From CAJXOW01 sp964421495 (lineage in GTDB: Bacteria > Bacteroidota > Rhodothermia > Balneolales > Balneolaceae): a DNA stretch of 63,425 bases. Shown piece after piece: positions 35,409 through 42,723 of the stretch (positions are counted from its first letter, which is position 1; the number at the start of each line of letters is the position of its first letter). A program made the translations under genes and the position numbers. The stretch spans positions 1-63,425 of the forward strand of contig CAYQXO010000001.1 of the NCBI GenBank assembly GCA_964421495.1, read 5' to 3'. The notes under the pieces are model-generated. The model made no database searches. It saw only the letters and a list, made by a program, of their open reading frames with translations, and was not told the DNA's origin.

Positions 35409-36023
35409 ATGGCTGAAAAAAAAGCTACCAACATTACCTGGCATGAAGGATCTGTAAGCAAAAAGGATCGGGAGGATTTACTGGGCCAGCGAGGAGTGAT
35501 TTTGTGGTTTACCGGTTTGTCGGGCTCAGGTAAATCAACGCTGGCGCGTCACGTTGAACATACGCTTACTGGACGAGGTCACCTGGCGTATGTATTGGAC
35601 GGTGATAATATTCGACATGGACTTAACAAGAATCTCGGTTTTACTCCAGAGGATCGAAAGGAGAATATACGTCGTATAGGAGAGGTTGCCCGGCTTTTTG
35701 CAGATGCCGGGATCATAACCATGGCGGCTTTCATATCGCCGTACCAGGAGGATCGCGACCGGATTCGGGGACTTGTGGAAGAGGGAGAATTTCTCGAAAT
35801 ATATGTCAAGGTCCCCCTGGAGGTAGCCGAGCAGCGCGATCCGAAAGGGCTTTATAAAAAGGCGCGTTCCGGGGAAATAGACAATTTTACCGGTATTGAC
35901 GCCCCCTATGAGGAGCCGGAAAATCCCGAAATAGTTATTGAAACGGGCCGTACGGGGTTAAAAGAGAGCGTACAGACGATAGTACGATATCTGGAGAACA
36001 ATAATATAATCGAGGCTGAATAG
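35409..36023 (+). CDS. cysC: Adenylylsulfate kinase
   Basis: A 204-aa APS kinase that phosphorylates adenosine 5'-phosphosulfate to PAPS. The P-loop is GLSGSGKST at residues 36-44. The APS-binding segment reads LDGDNIRHGLNKNLGF, then DRKENIRRIGEVARL, AFISPYQEDRD and VPLEVAEQRDPKGLYKKARSG, all family signatures. I start it at ATG 35409 (MAEKK) behind AAGG; the in-frame extension upstream has no homology-like content. No sulfate-assimilation genes (cysDN, cysH) are adjacent, so PAPS made here may serve the sulfotransferase at 17.4 kb. It converges on the second TonB receptor across repeat A3. Confidence 0.93.
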   Translation: MAEKKATNITWHEGSVSKKDREDLLGQRGVILWFTGLSGSGKSTLARHVEHTLTGRGHLAYVLDGDNIRHGLNKNLGFTPEDRKENIRRIGEVARLFADAGIITMAAFISPYQEDRDRIRGLVEEGEFLEIYVKVPLEVAEQRDPKGLYKKARSGEIDNFTGIDAPYEEPENPEIVIETGRTGLKESVQTIVRYLENNNIIEAE

Positions 36024-36031
36024 CCCCGCCT

Positions 36032-36208
36032 AACCTGGATTGCGCTGCGCGGGAATCGCTGACGTTCGGTGCACTTCGTGGGTAACGCTTCGCTCTGAGC
36101 GCTAACGCGGGAATCGCTTCGCTCGGTGCACCTCGTGGGCGACGTTTTACTCTGAGCGCTGACGCGGGTGGTACTTCGTTCTGTACTTACCAATAACTCC
36201 GGGCCAGA
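36032..36208 (-). repeat. Dispersed intergenic repeat, copy A3, with internal tandem units
   Basis: The largest copy, filling the gap between convergent cysC and the TonB receptor. It contains two tandem units of 58 and 57 bases (36049-36106 and 36107-36163), each running GCGGGAATCGCT ... CGGTGCAC ... CGTGGG ... CTCTGAGCGCT, and a third partial unit. It ends CTTACCAATAACTCCGGGCC, whose reverse matches the start of copy A5. There is no open reading frame of note. Confidence 0.82.
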
Positions 36209-36226
36209 GTACCTTTCTGCCTGCAA

Positions 36227-38296
36227 TTAATCAAACTCAAGCGTAAACCCGGCTGTCCAGTGGCGGTCGGGAGCGGGCTCGTAGTAGCGGTCGTTCCGGG
36301 CGTTTACGGTAACGGAACTGTTGTACCGGGTGCCGGTTGTATTGTCGATTTCCAGAAAGGGGGTCAGGGAGATTCCATCGGCAAGGGGAAAGCCGGTGTA
36401 GCTTATTTTTGAGTTTAAAACTACGTACCCGTCGTTTTCAAATGTGTTTTCACTGTTTACCGGGTAGGAACTGACCCCTTGCGCTTCCAGATGGACCATG
36501 AACTTTCCCGGATTCCAGTCTAAAGTTGCACTGGCTCGAAGTGCCGGTATGCCGGGAATCCTGTTTTGGTCGACGTCGGTCCCCGAGGCCGTGCGTGCCT
36601 GGCGAAAACGGGCACGAACATAGGTGTAGGATATTTTGGTATTTAGCGAGGGACTGAGTTGAAGGCGGGCTGCCAGTTCGAGTCCGCTGTGTCGCGTCTC
36701 TCCCTCGTTACGGTAGAATGTGCGATCGCTGGTTTCGGTCTGGTAAGGGAGTAATAGGTCATCAATCCACATTGTATAAAGAGCCAGATCATAGCTGAGA
36801 ACCGGATTGGAGAACTGTCCCTTGAAGCCCGTTTCTAGACTGACGGTATTTTCAGGCTCAAGCGAGGGATTGAATCCACCGCCTCCGCCGGGACGGTTTA
36901 CCAGCTCGGTCGTGGTGGGAGCTTCAAAGGCGGTGCTTGCATTTGCGTAAAAACGGCGGCTTCCCATACTGTAGGAGAGGCCAAACGAGGGACTCCAGGC
37001 GTGAAAACTGCGACTCCCGGATTGGTCCCCGTCTCTCAACAAATGATCGTCGACCGAGAAGTTTAGTCGGTCGTACCGAATACCGCTGCTTGCTTTTATA
37101 TCTTCAGTCAGCTTGTAATTCAACAGACCGAAGGCGGACCAGTTGGAGACGGTTTCAAGCTGGGCCAGAAGGCGATCGGCGCCGGCCTCCCCCTCATCCG
37201 TTGTATTTCGGTTCATGCGGTCGTCCCTTTGGTATTTACTCTCAATACCGGCATTCCAATCAAGTCGATCAATCGAGTTTTCAAACATTATTCGTCCGCC
37301 TCCCATAAGTCGGTCCAGGTCTATATAGGAAAAGGGCAGGGGACTGACCAGGTCGCGATATACTCCGTATCCAGTCAGGGAAAGTGTCCCAACCGGCAGT
37401 TGTTGGTGTAACGTCGCACCCAGTTGACCGTGATTGACCTCCTCTCGAGCGTTTACTCCAACAAATGCATTACGCGCCGAGCGCGGTGTAATCCGGGCCG
37501 TATCTTTGTCCATCGTACTGGGATTTTCAGCTTTTGGCATCGAGGCGTAGGCACCGAAAATACGGAGTGAGCTATTTTCTCCCAGGTGCCAGCGGCTGGT
37601 GAGTCCCACGCGGCCGATGCGGGCTTCGCTGTGCTCCCGGAATCCGTCTTGCCGGAAATAGGAGCCGAAAACATGCATGCTATTTTTGTCCCATTGCTGT
37701 ATGTATTCGGCTTCCGTTTTGTGCAGTCCATACGATCCGGCCATTCCGCGAACGCGAAGGCGGGGGGCGTCCGTATATGAAGGCCGGGTGGAAAGATATA
37801 CGACCCCCCCGCTGCTGTTGCCCCAAAATGTGGAAGCGGGTCCGCGAAGCACCTCCATATCACGGATAAAAGCGGGGTCAACGAGGTTTGTGACGGTTTG
37901 TCCGTCGGCCGTAGTGAGTGGGATGCCGTCGAGGATAACCTGGATGCCCCGGATACCAAATGCAGAACGCCAACCGATGCCCCGGATGGTCATACGCTGA
38001 CCGAGGGCGTAATTATGGCGATTGTTTACCCAGATTCCGGGCATATCGTAAGTAAGTTTATCCAGGGTTAATGCCGAAGAACTGTTTATTTCTTCCAGAG
38101 AGCGGTTCTTTTGGATGAGAGCACGGGGGACTTCGTCAACCGTAATAGAGGAGTGCACGGCTTTTACTTCGATGGGTTCCAGATCATACTCCAGCGTGTC
38201 AGCCTGGGGTCTATCCTGGGCCTTTATCCGAAAGGGAATCAGAATAACATATAAAATATTTATTGATATTAGTATTGATAATACATTGGTACTCAT
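36227..38296 (-). CDS. TonB-dependent outer-membrane receptor (second)
   Basis: A 689-aa receptor. The N-terminal hydrophobic signal is ILISINILYVILIPF, then IKAQ. The TonB-box-like segment is LEPIEVKAV. The plug shows MTIRGIGWRSAFGIRGIQVI, LDGIPLTTADGQT and LRGPASTFWGNSSGGVVY (about residues 100-165), which resembles ferric-siderophore and FecA-like plugs. The barrel closes with WTAGFTLEFD. The length fits small siderophore or corrinoid receptors. No regulator sits beside it, but a perfect palindrome lies about 130 bases upstream. An iron or corrinoid substrate is a guess from plug similarity only. Confidence 0.9.
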   Translation of the reverse strand: MSTNVLSILISINILYVILIPFRIKAQDRPQADTLEYDLEPIEVKAVHSSITVDEVPRALIQKNRSLEEINSSSALTLDKLTYDMPGIWVNNRHNYALGQRMTIRGIGWRSAFGIRGIQVILDGIPLTTADGQTVTNLVDPAFIRDMEVLRGPASTFWGNSSGGVVYLSTRPSYTDAPRLRVRGMAGSYGLHKTEAEYIQQWDKNSMHVFGSYFRQDGFREHSEARIGRVGLTSRWHLGENSSLRIFGAYASMPKAENPSTMDKDTARITPRSARNAFVGVNAREEVNHGQLGATLHQQLPVGTLSLTGYGVYRDLVSPLPFSYIDLDRLMGGGRIMFENSIDRLDWNAGIESKYQRDDRMNRNTTDEGEAGADRLLAQLETVSNWSAFGLLNYKLTEDIKASSGIRYDRLNFSVDDHLLRDGDQSGSRSFHAWSPSFGLSYSMGSRRFYANASTAFEAPTTTELVNRPGGGGGFNPSLEPENTVSLETGFKGQFSNPVLSYDLALYTMWIDDLLLPYQTETSDRTFYRNEGETRHSGLELAARLQLSPSLNTKISYTYVRARFRQARTASGTDVDQNRIPGIPALRASATLDWNPGKFMVHLEAQGVSSYPVNSENTFENDGYVVLNSKISYTGFPLADGISLTPFLEIDNTTGTRYNSSVTVNARNDRYYEPAPDRHWTAGFTLEFD

Positions 38297-38619
38297 ATAG
38301 TTATAATATATAGTTAAACCTTTTTATAATATTGTACTGTAACGTATTGTAGAAGTGAGTTATCTAATAGTAGAATTACAAAGGCATTACAAATAATGAA
38401 TTGCATACTGGAATGGAATTTGTGACTTTGAAACTTGTTTCAAAGATTTGCGTACTATGATAGAGCATAACATGCCGGGTAATCAATCATAATGAAAGAG
38501 TAAGAAGAATAACAAATGTAATTAATGATAACCCTATTACCTCCTGTTTCCCGGCCGTTGTTGAGCCGTGTTTTAAGGACGGACAGCGATCGATTTAAGC
38601 AGTATATATTTTGATTCAT
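38297..38619. other. Divergent AT-rich intergenic region with a palindrome
   Basis: A 323-base region between the TonB receptor (minus) and the DUF2752 protein (plus). It is AT-rich with TATAAT-like runs near 38300 and 38330. One perfect palindrome lies at 38426-38445 (listed separately). I see no cobalamin box (GCCACTG) and no small gene. Confidence 0.5.
38426..38445. promoter_or_regulatory. Perfect palindrome, candidate operator
   Basis: CTTTGAAACTTGTTTCAAAG: nine-base arms, perfectly complementary, with a 2-base spacer. It lies 130 bases upstream of the TonB receptor start and 175 bases upstream of the DUF2752 start. The size and symmetry suit a dimeric transcription factor that controls the receptor. 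The sequence is not the usual Fur box, and no regulator is adjacent. Confidence 0.55.
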
Positions 38620-38928
38620 ATGACAAGCCGTGCAATTTCAAAAATATTGTCAATTGTTAAACCACATCTCGAGTGGGTGGTGTGGGTGACCGGACTCCTT
38701 TTACTGGCCCTGATGGATCCTTTGCAGGAACAAACCACCCTGTGTTTATTCGAATGGGTCGGTTTTAACTGGTGTCCCGGACACGGTTTGGGACATTCCA
38801 TTGCCTTTCTTTTCAGGGGGGAATGGTACCAGGCATTTTACGCTCATCCGGTGGGACCCGCCGCGGTTCCGATCCTGCTGGCGAGAGTCGGAAAATGCAG
38901 TTATCAAGCGTTTACCCGAAATACATAA
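38620..38928 (+). CDS. DUF2752 family membrane protein
   Basis: A 102-aa protein with two membrane segments. The hallmark is NWCPGHGLGHSIAFLFRGEW at about residues 46-65 and the downstream FYAHPVGPAA, which together mark DUF2752. The usual second Cys (CPgCG) is His here (CPGHG). The ATG at 38620 is chosen over the TTG three codons earlier. The function is unknown. It lies 15 bases before the TM2-like gene, with which it is probably co-transcribed; the pairing of DUF2752 and TM2 proteins is common. Confidence 0.8.
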   Translation: MTSRAISKILSIVKPHLEWVVWVTGLLLLALMDPLQEQTTLCLFEWVGFNWCPGHGLGHSIAFLFRGEWYQAFYAHPVGPAAVPILLARVGKCSYQAFTRNT

Positions 38929-38943
38929 ACTTAAAAAATCTAC

Positions 38944-39285
38944 ATGAGTAACGTAATTGACCTGTTACCTGAACTGGAAGGCGACGAGGCAGCGTATATC
39001 GGCAAACTGATTTCATCCATGGAGGAAGATCGTGCCCGGCGATTTGCCCAGGCCTATCGAGCTCGCCGCAAGGATCCGCAAACGGTGCTTTTAACTACTA
39101 TACTCGGCTTTTTTATCGTAGCGGGGGTGCAGCGGTTTTTGCTGCGTCAAATCGGAATGGGATTACTCTATCTTTTTACCGGGGGACTTTGCCTGGTCGG
39201 AACGATAGTGGACTTGGTTAATCATCGTTCCCTGGCCTTTGAATATAATCGCGAAGTTGCCCGGGAATTGGTTCAGTACGTTTAA
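38944..39285 (+). CDS. TM2-domain membrane protein
   Basis: A 113-aa protein. A soluble helical N-terminus (GDEAAYIGKLISSMEEDRAR) is followed by a two-helix TM2 domain at about residues 48-95: VLLTTILGFFIVAGVQRFLL, a tight turn, then QIGMGLLYLFTGGLCLVGTI and VDLV. This arrangement (Asp after helix two) is characteristic. It lies directly behind the DUF2752 gene. The role is unknown; TM2 proteins are small inner-membrane proteins with no settled function. Confidence 0.82.
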   Translation: MSNVIDLLPELEGDEAAYIGKLISSMEEDRARRFAQAYRARRKDPQTVLLTTILGFFIVAGVQRFLLRQIGMGLLYLFTGGLCLVGTIVDLVNHRSLAFEYNREVARELVQYV

Positions 39286-39651
39286 AGAACCCACCGCGGG
39301 ATTTTAAAAAAGGCTTTCAAAGCAGCTGTCAGATTGTTAAAACTACAGTTGATCTGTGGAGTATCATATATAGCCGCCATTAATGATAAAAGTCAAAAAA
39401 TTTAATATTGAATAGATTATTATATTTTTTTAAATACAAAATTAAGCTGGTCAAATTTTAATTTTTTAAAAGACTTCTCTAAAATTAAAGATAAGTAGTT
39501 TAAAATCATGAACATAGCGTCACACATAAATTTCCCTTGTGAGCACCGGACGAAGCGATTCCCGCAAAGCGCACCGAGCGTTAGCGATTCCCGCGAAGCG
39601 AAATTCGGGCTAGTGTCTGTTCGCTGTAACTTCTCGTTTATTCGTTGCTCA
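39286..39651. other. Intergenic region before the cytochrome-like pair
   Basis: A 366-base gap. The first 240 bases are very AT-rich (for example TTATTATATTTTTTTAAA near 39418), suitable for a promoter. The rest holds repeat copy A4. An open frame runs through A4 into the downstream gene, but it consists of translated repeat and is not taken as coding. Confidence 0.55.
39528..39613 (+). repeat. Dispersed intergenic repeat, copy A4
   Basis: AAATTTCCCTTGTGAGCACC at the start, then GACGAAGCGATTCCCGC, AAGCGCACCGAGCG, TTAGCGATTCCCGCGAAGCG, ending AAATTCGGGCTAG. The last 12 bases are the same as the end of copy A2 in reverse. It ends 38 bases before the ATG at 39652. Confidence 0.8.
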
Positions 39652-40845
39652 ATGGGGATTTTAATACCTCTTTTACTATTGCTGATTGTATCAGTGGCGT
39701 TTGGCCAGAAGACCGAAGACCTTCCCTACGAGCAACTGGAAGAGCGGGTTATAACCATATTCAACAGCAGTTGCGCGCAGACGGGATGTCACGGGGGAGC
39801 GGGACCGCAACAGGGGATGAGCCTGAACGAGGACAATTTCTTTGGCCATACGGTGAATTCTCCCAGCCGGGAGCGACCGGATCTTGATCTCGTAGAGCCG
39901 GGCAAACCCGACAGCAGTTACCTGTTCATGAAAGTAAACGGTTCCGAGGATATCATAGGCGTGCAAATGCCGTTGACCGGCGAACTCGACGACGATGAAG
40001 TTGAAACCATCAGGCAGTGGATCAAGAAAATTCCGAAAGAGGGGAAAACCGCTTCCCGTTCACGGGAAGCCGCTCCCAAATACGCTCATGCATTTGACGC
40101 CTGGACCGCCATAAACACCCCCACCAACCGAATGGTTGATAAGGGGAAATGGCTGTTTTTAATTGCCCATCGCTTTAATCCCAAAATCAGTTCCGGCTAC
40201 GATCAGTTCTATGGATTGGACGGCAGTGCGAATATCCTGCTCAGCATGGGATACGCTTTGTCGGATAATACGCTGGTAAATCTGGGTAGAAGCCGGATAA
40301 ACGGCACCGTCAATGCCCAAGTGAAGCACCAGTTTTTACGGCAGACGCTTTCGGGCAGTACACCGCTGGGCATAACCGCCCTCGGAACGGTGAATTGGGC
40401 ATCGACCGCCCAAACAGAACGATTGGATAGTCCGCCATTTACCTATACGGGACAAGTTAGCCTGACGAGAGAGCTCATGGACGGAGTGGGCGTGACAGTG
40501 GCGCCGGGGATCACCTTCAACCCCGATATGGAAAACCAGGGGGAGAATCCGCTGGTTACCCTGGGAATGGGAGGACGCTGGAGGATGCATCGAAATATCT
40601 ATCTGATAGGGGAGTGGAATCCCATCTTGACGGGATATACGCTTACCAATACCCTGGGCAATTTTAACCGCTTCGACAGTTGGGGAACCGGCATTGAAAT
40701 TTCGGTGGGGGCGCATGTTTTCCAAATTTTTCTGACCAACTCTTTCGGGACCACCACCAACCAATACCTGCGCGGCGGCGATCTGGATATACGGAACGAA
40801 AGTCTGCGACTTGGTTTTAATATTTATCGAATTCTTAATTTTTAA
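39652..40845 (+). CDS. Outer-membrane beta-barrel with N-terminal cytochrome-like domain (DUF5777-like)
   Basis: A 397-aa exported protein. The signal peptide MGILIPLLLLLIVSVAFG is followed by a small domain with SSCAQTGCHGG. This is a Cys-x4-Cys-His motif, not the canonical CxxCH, and is followed downstream by GMSLNE, PDSSYLFMKV and VQMPLTGE, the pattern of planctomycete-type cytochrome c domains, in which the Met could be the axial ligand. The remaining 290 residues are a beta barrel (GYDQFYGLDGSANILLSMGY ... NIYRILNF). The start is ATG 39652; a longer frame would translate repeat A4. The next gene encodes a related cytochrome-like domain, so the two form a pair, perhaps for surface electron transfer. 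Confidence 0.78.
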   Translation: MGILIPLLLLLIVSVAFGQKTEDLPYEQLEERVITIFNSSCAQTGCHGGAGPQQGMSLNEDNFFGHTVNSPSRERPDLDLVEPGKPDSSYLFMKVNGSEDIIGVQMPLTGELDDDEVETIRQWIKKIPKEGKTASRSREAAPKYAHAFDAWTAINTPTNRMVDKGKWLFLIAHRFNPKISSGYDQFYGLDGSANILLSMGYALSDNTLVNLGRSRINGTVNAQVKHQFLRQTLSGSTPLGITALGTVNWASTAQTERLDSPPFTYTGQVSLTRELMDGVGVTVAPGITFNPDMENQGENPLVTLGMGGRWRMHRNIYLIGEWNPILTGYTLTNTLGNFNRFDSWGTGIEISVGAHVFQIFLTNSFGTTTNQYLRGGDLDIRNESLRLGFNIYRILNF

Positions 40846-40854
40846 CAAGGGATT

Positions 40855-41289
40855 ATGATAGTGAGAAAGTCCATTTTATTTATAGGCGCAGCACTTGTCG
40901 CATTTTTAATAACTCTTACGGGATGTGAACATGCGGAAGCTCCTACCGGGCCGGGTAATGGAGTACAGGCACCCGATTTTGACTCAATTCAGGTTGCGAT
41001 TTTTAGTCAGACGTGTGCTCCCGGTTGTCATGAAGGTTCAAATCCGGCGGGTGGCATGAATCTCAGTGAGGGAGAAGCCTATGATAATATTGTAGAGGTG
41101 CGCAGCCGACAGGCCCCCGAATATTTCCGTGTGGAGCCAAATAATCCCGATAGCAGTTATATTATTATGAAGTTGGAGGGAAGCGACAAAATTGTAGGTC
41201 AGCGCATGCCTGCCGGGGGTAGAGGCCCTTTATCGCAGGAAAAAATTGATGCCATTCGAGAGTGGATTGATGAGGGAGCTTCCCAGTAA
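40855..41289 (+). CDS. Cytochrome-like lipoprotein with Cys-x3-Cys-His motif
   Basis: A 144-aa lipoprotein; the signal ends in LITLTGC (lipobox). The single domain contains SQTCAPGCHEGSNPAGGMNL, a Cys-x3-Cys-His motif, and then RVEPNNPDSSYIIMKLEG and VGQRMPAGGRGPL. It aligns by eye with the N-terminal domain of the preceding barrel protein over about 90 residues, so the two are paralogues. If heme is bound, attachment would be through an unusual motif; it may instead be a domain that has lost heme. The ATG is 9 bases after the barrel gene, with AAGGGA in front. It is probably anchored in the outer membrane. Confidence 0.78.
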   Translation: MIVRKSILFIGAALVAFLITLTGCEHAEAPTGPGNGVQAPDFDSIQVAIFSQTCAPGCHEGSNPAGGMNLSEGEAYDNIVEVRSRQAPEYFRVEPNNPDSSYIIMKLEGSDKIVGQRMPAGGRGPLSQEKIDAIREWIDEGASQ

Positions 41290-41434
41290 CTATTTCGCCC
41301 CCTGCCCTTCCTGCCTGCCATCCTATTAGTTCTTTAATATTCTCTGTACCATGACAATAACCGGTTGGCCCAAGGGGTTAAACATGATCCTTGTATGAAT
41401 AAAGTATGAATCCTATACGAGTTTAGTCGCCACC

Positions 41435-42514
41435 ATGAACAGCACCCATTTTTTCAGTAAGCGCCCCCTGTATTATTGGATAATCGTCATTTTGTTGTCG
41501 GTTCTTACGTTTTTAATGGTGTTTATCTCCCGTTGGCAACGACTGTATCATCAACCTGCATTATCTATATCCGAGACGGAAACACTGTATGTATCCCGAC
41601 CCACCGATATTCAAGCGTTGACCACTCGTCTGGATACGTTGGATTGGCTTCCAAGAAAGGATGAGATGATGTGGGCGAGTCGAGTTCTCGGATGGAAGAA
41701 CTTTCGAAAGGGAAGGTATGAGCTCACCCCGGATATTAATTACAATGACTTGATGGAGAAACTCGGCAAAGGTATACAGGATCCGCAGGAGATCACTGTT
41801 CTGCCGGGCACGGATTTGGAACGATTTAACCACCGCCTGGCTCGTCAGTTTGCTTTCGACAGTGCGGCTGTAAGTCGATTATTCCGCGATTCCACCTACT
41901 TGAAAGAAAAGTCGCTCACTCAACAGGAACTTTTTGGTCGGATGCTACCGGATACGTATCAGTTCTATTGGACCGAATCACCGTCCGGGGTGATTGACGA
42001 AATTTTGGCTCATTTCCGGGAGAAGGTGGAGCAGAACTTCGATGATCGTTTACATCAGGTTAGATTTGAACTCAATGAGATTGTCACGCTGGCTTCTATT
42101 ATCGAGTGGGAGGCGAACAAGGAAGGGGAAAAAGATGTAATAAGTGGTTTATATTGGAACCGCCTGGATCGCGGAATGCGTTTGCAGGCGGATCCCACGG
42201 TCTTGTATGCCCTGGGGGAACGCCGACGCCTCTATTATAAAGATTATAAAATTCAACATCCCTATAACACCTATATCCATGACGGATTGCCACCGGGTCC
42301 CATCACCAATCCAAGCCTGAGTTCAATACGTGCGGCGCTATCTCCGGCTCAACACGATTATCTGTATATGGTGGCTACGCCCGACGGGGAGCATTTGTAT
42401 TCAAAAACATTTGAAGAACACAAGCAAAAAAGCCGTGAGTGGAGAAAGTGGATACGGGAGCAATACCGGCTGAAAAGGGAACGGGAAGCGGAAGAAAATA
42501 AAGGGACCAGGTAA
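41435..42514 (+). CDS. mltG: Endolytic murein transglycosylase MltG
   Basis: A 359-aa membrane-anchored lytic transglycosylase of the YceG family, which cleaves nascent glycan strands and limits their length. One N-terminal helix (YYWIIVILLSVLTFLMVFI) anchors it. The LysM-like part follows, then the catalytic domain with LASIIEWEANKEGE, where Glu 224 corresponds to E. coli Glu 218. Other family motifs are GRMLPDTYQFYW, RLQADPTVLYALG, and PYNTYIHDGLPPGPITNP. The C-terminal 25 residues are strongly basic. It stands alone on the plus strand, before repeat A5. Confidence 0.94.
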   Translation: MNSTHFFSKRPLYYWIIVILLSVLTFLMVFISRWQRLYHQPALSISETETLYVSRPTDIQALTTRLDTLDWLPRKDEMMWASRVLGWKNFRKGRYELTPDINYNDLMEKLGKGIQDPQEITVLPGTDLERFNHRLARQFAFDSAAVSRLFRDSTYLKEKSLTQQELFGRMLPDTYQFYWTESPSGVIDEILAHFREKVEQNFDDRLHQVRFELNEIVTLASIIEWEANKEGEKDVISGLYWNRLDRGMRLQADPTVLYALGERRRLYYKDYKIQHPYNTYIHDGLPPGPITNPSLSSIRAALSPAQHDYLYMVATPDGEHLYSKTFEEHKQKSREWRKWIREQYRLKREREAEENKGTR

Positions 42515-42559
42515 ACTCGCCGGCCCCAAGACCAAACGCAAAATTGCTAAACCGTAAAT

Positions 42560-42625
42560 CCTGGTAAGTACAAAGCGAAGCCTTACCCACGAAGTGCACC
42601 GAGCGTCAGCGATTTCCGGGTTGGG
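42560..42625 (+). repeat. Dispersed intergenic repeat, copy A5
   Basis: Shortest copy: CCTGGTAAGTACAAAGCGAA, CCTTACCCACGAAGTGCACC, GAGCGTCAGCGATTTCCGGG. It lies in the gap between convergent mltG and the LpoA-like gene, like A3 between two convergent genes. The start matches the end of A3 in reverse. Confidence 0.72.
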
Positions 42626-42723
42626 AGAAATCCAATGCCTGGGAAAAACTGCTTACTATGGCATACCAGCTCTACGGCCACCTCGCGACAAAAGAAGATG
42701 AAACATCGCCCCCCTTATGAAGA

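Noticed and set aside
36032..36208. CRISPR-like array
   Set aside because: The units are adjacent, with no unique spacers between them, and there are no cas genes nearby.
38297..38619. Cobalamin riboswitch before the second TonB receptor
   Set aside because: No GCCACTG B12 box or its complement is seen in the region.
39508..39651. N-terminal extension of the cytochrome-barrel gene
   Set aside because: These codons translate repeat copy A4, and the ATG at 39652 gives a clean signal peptide.
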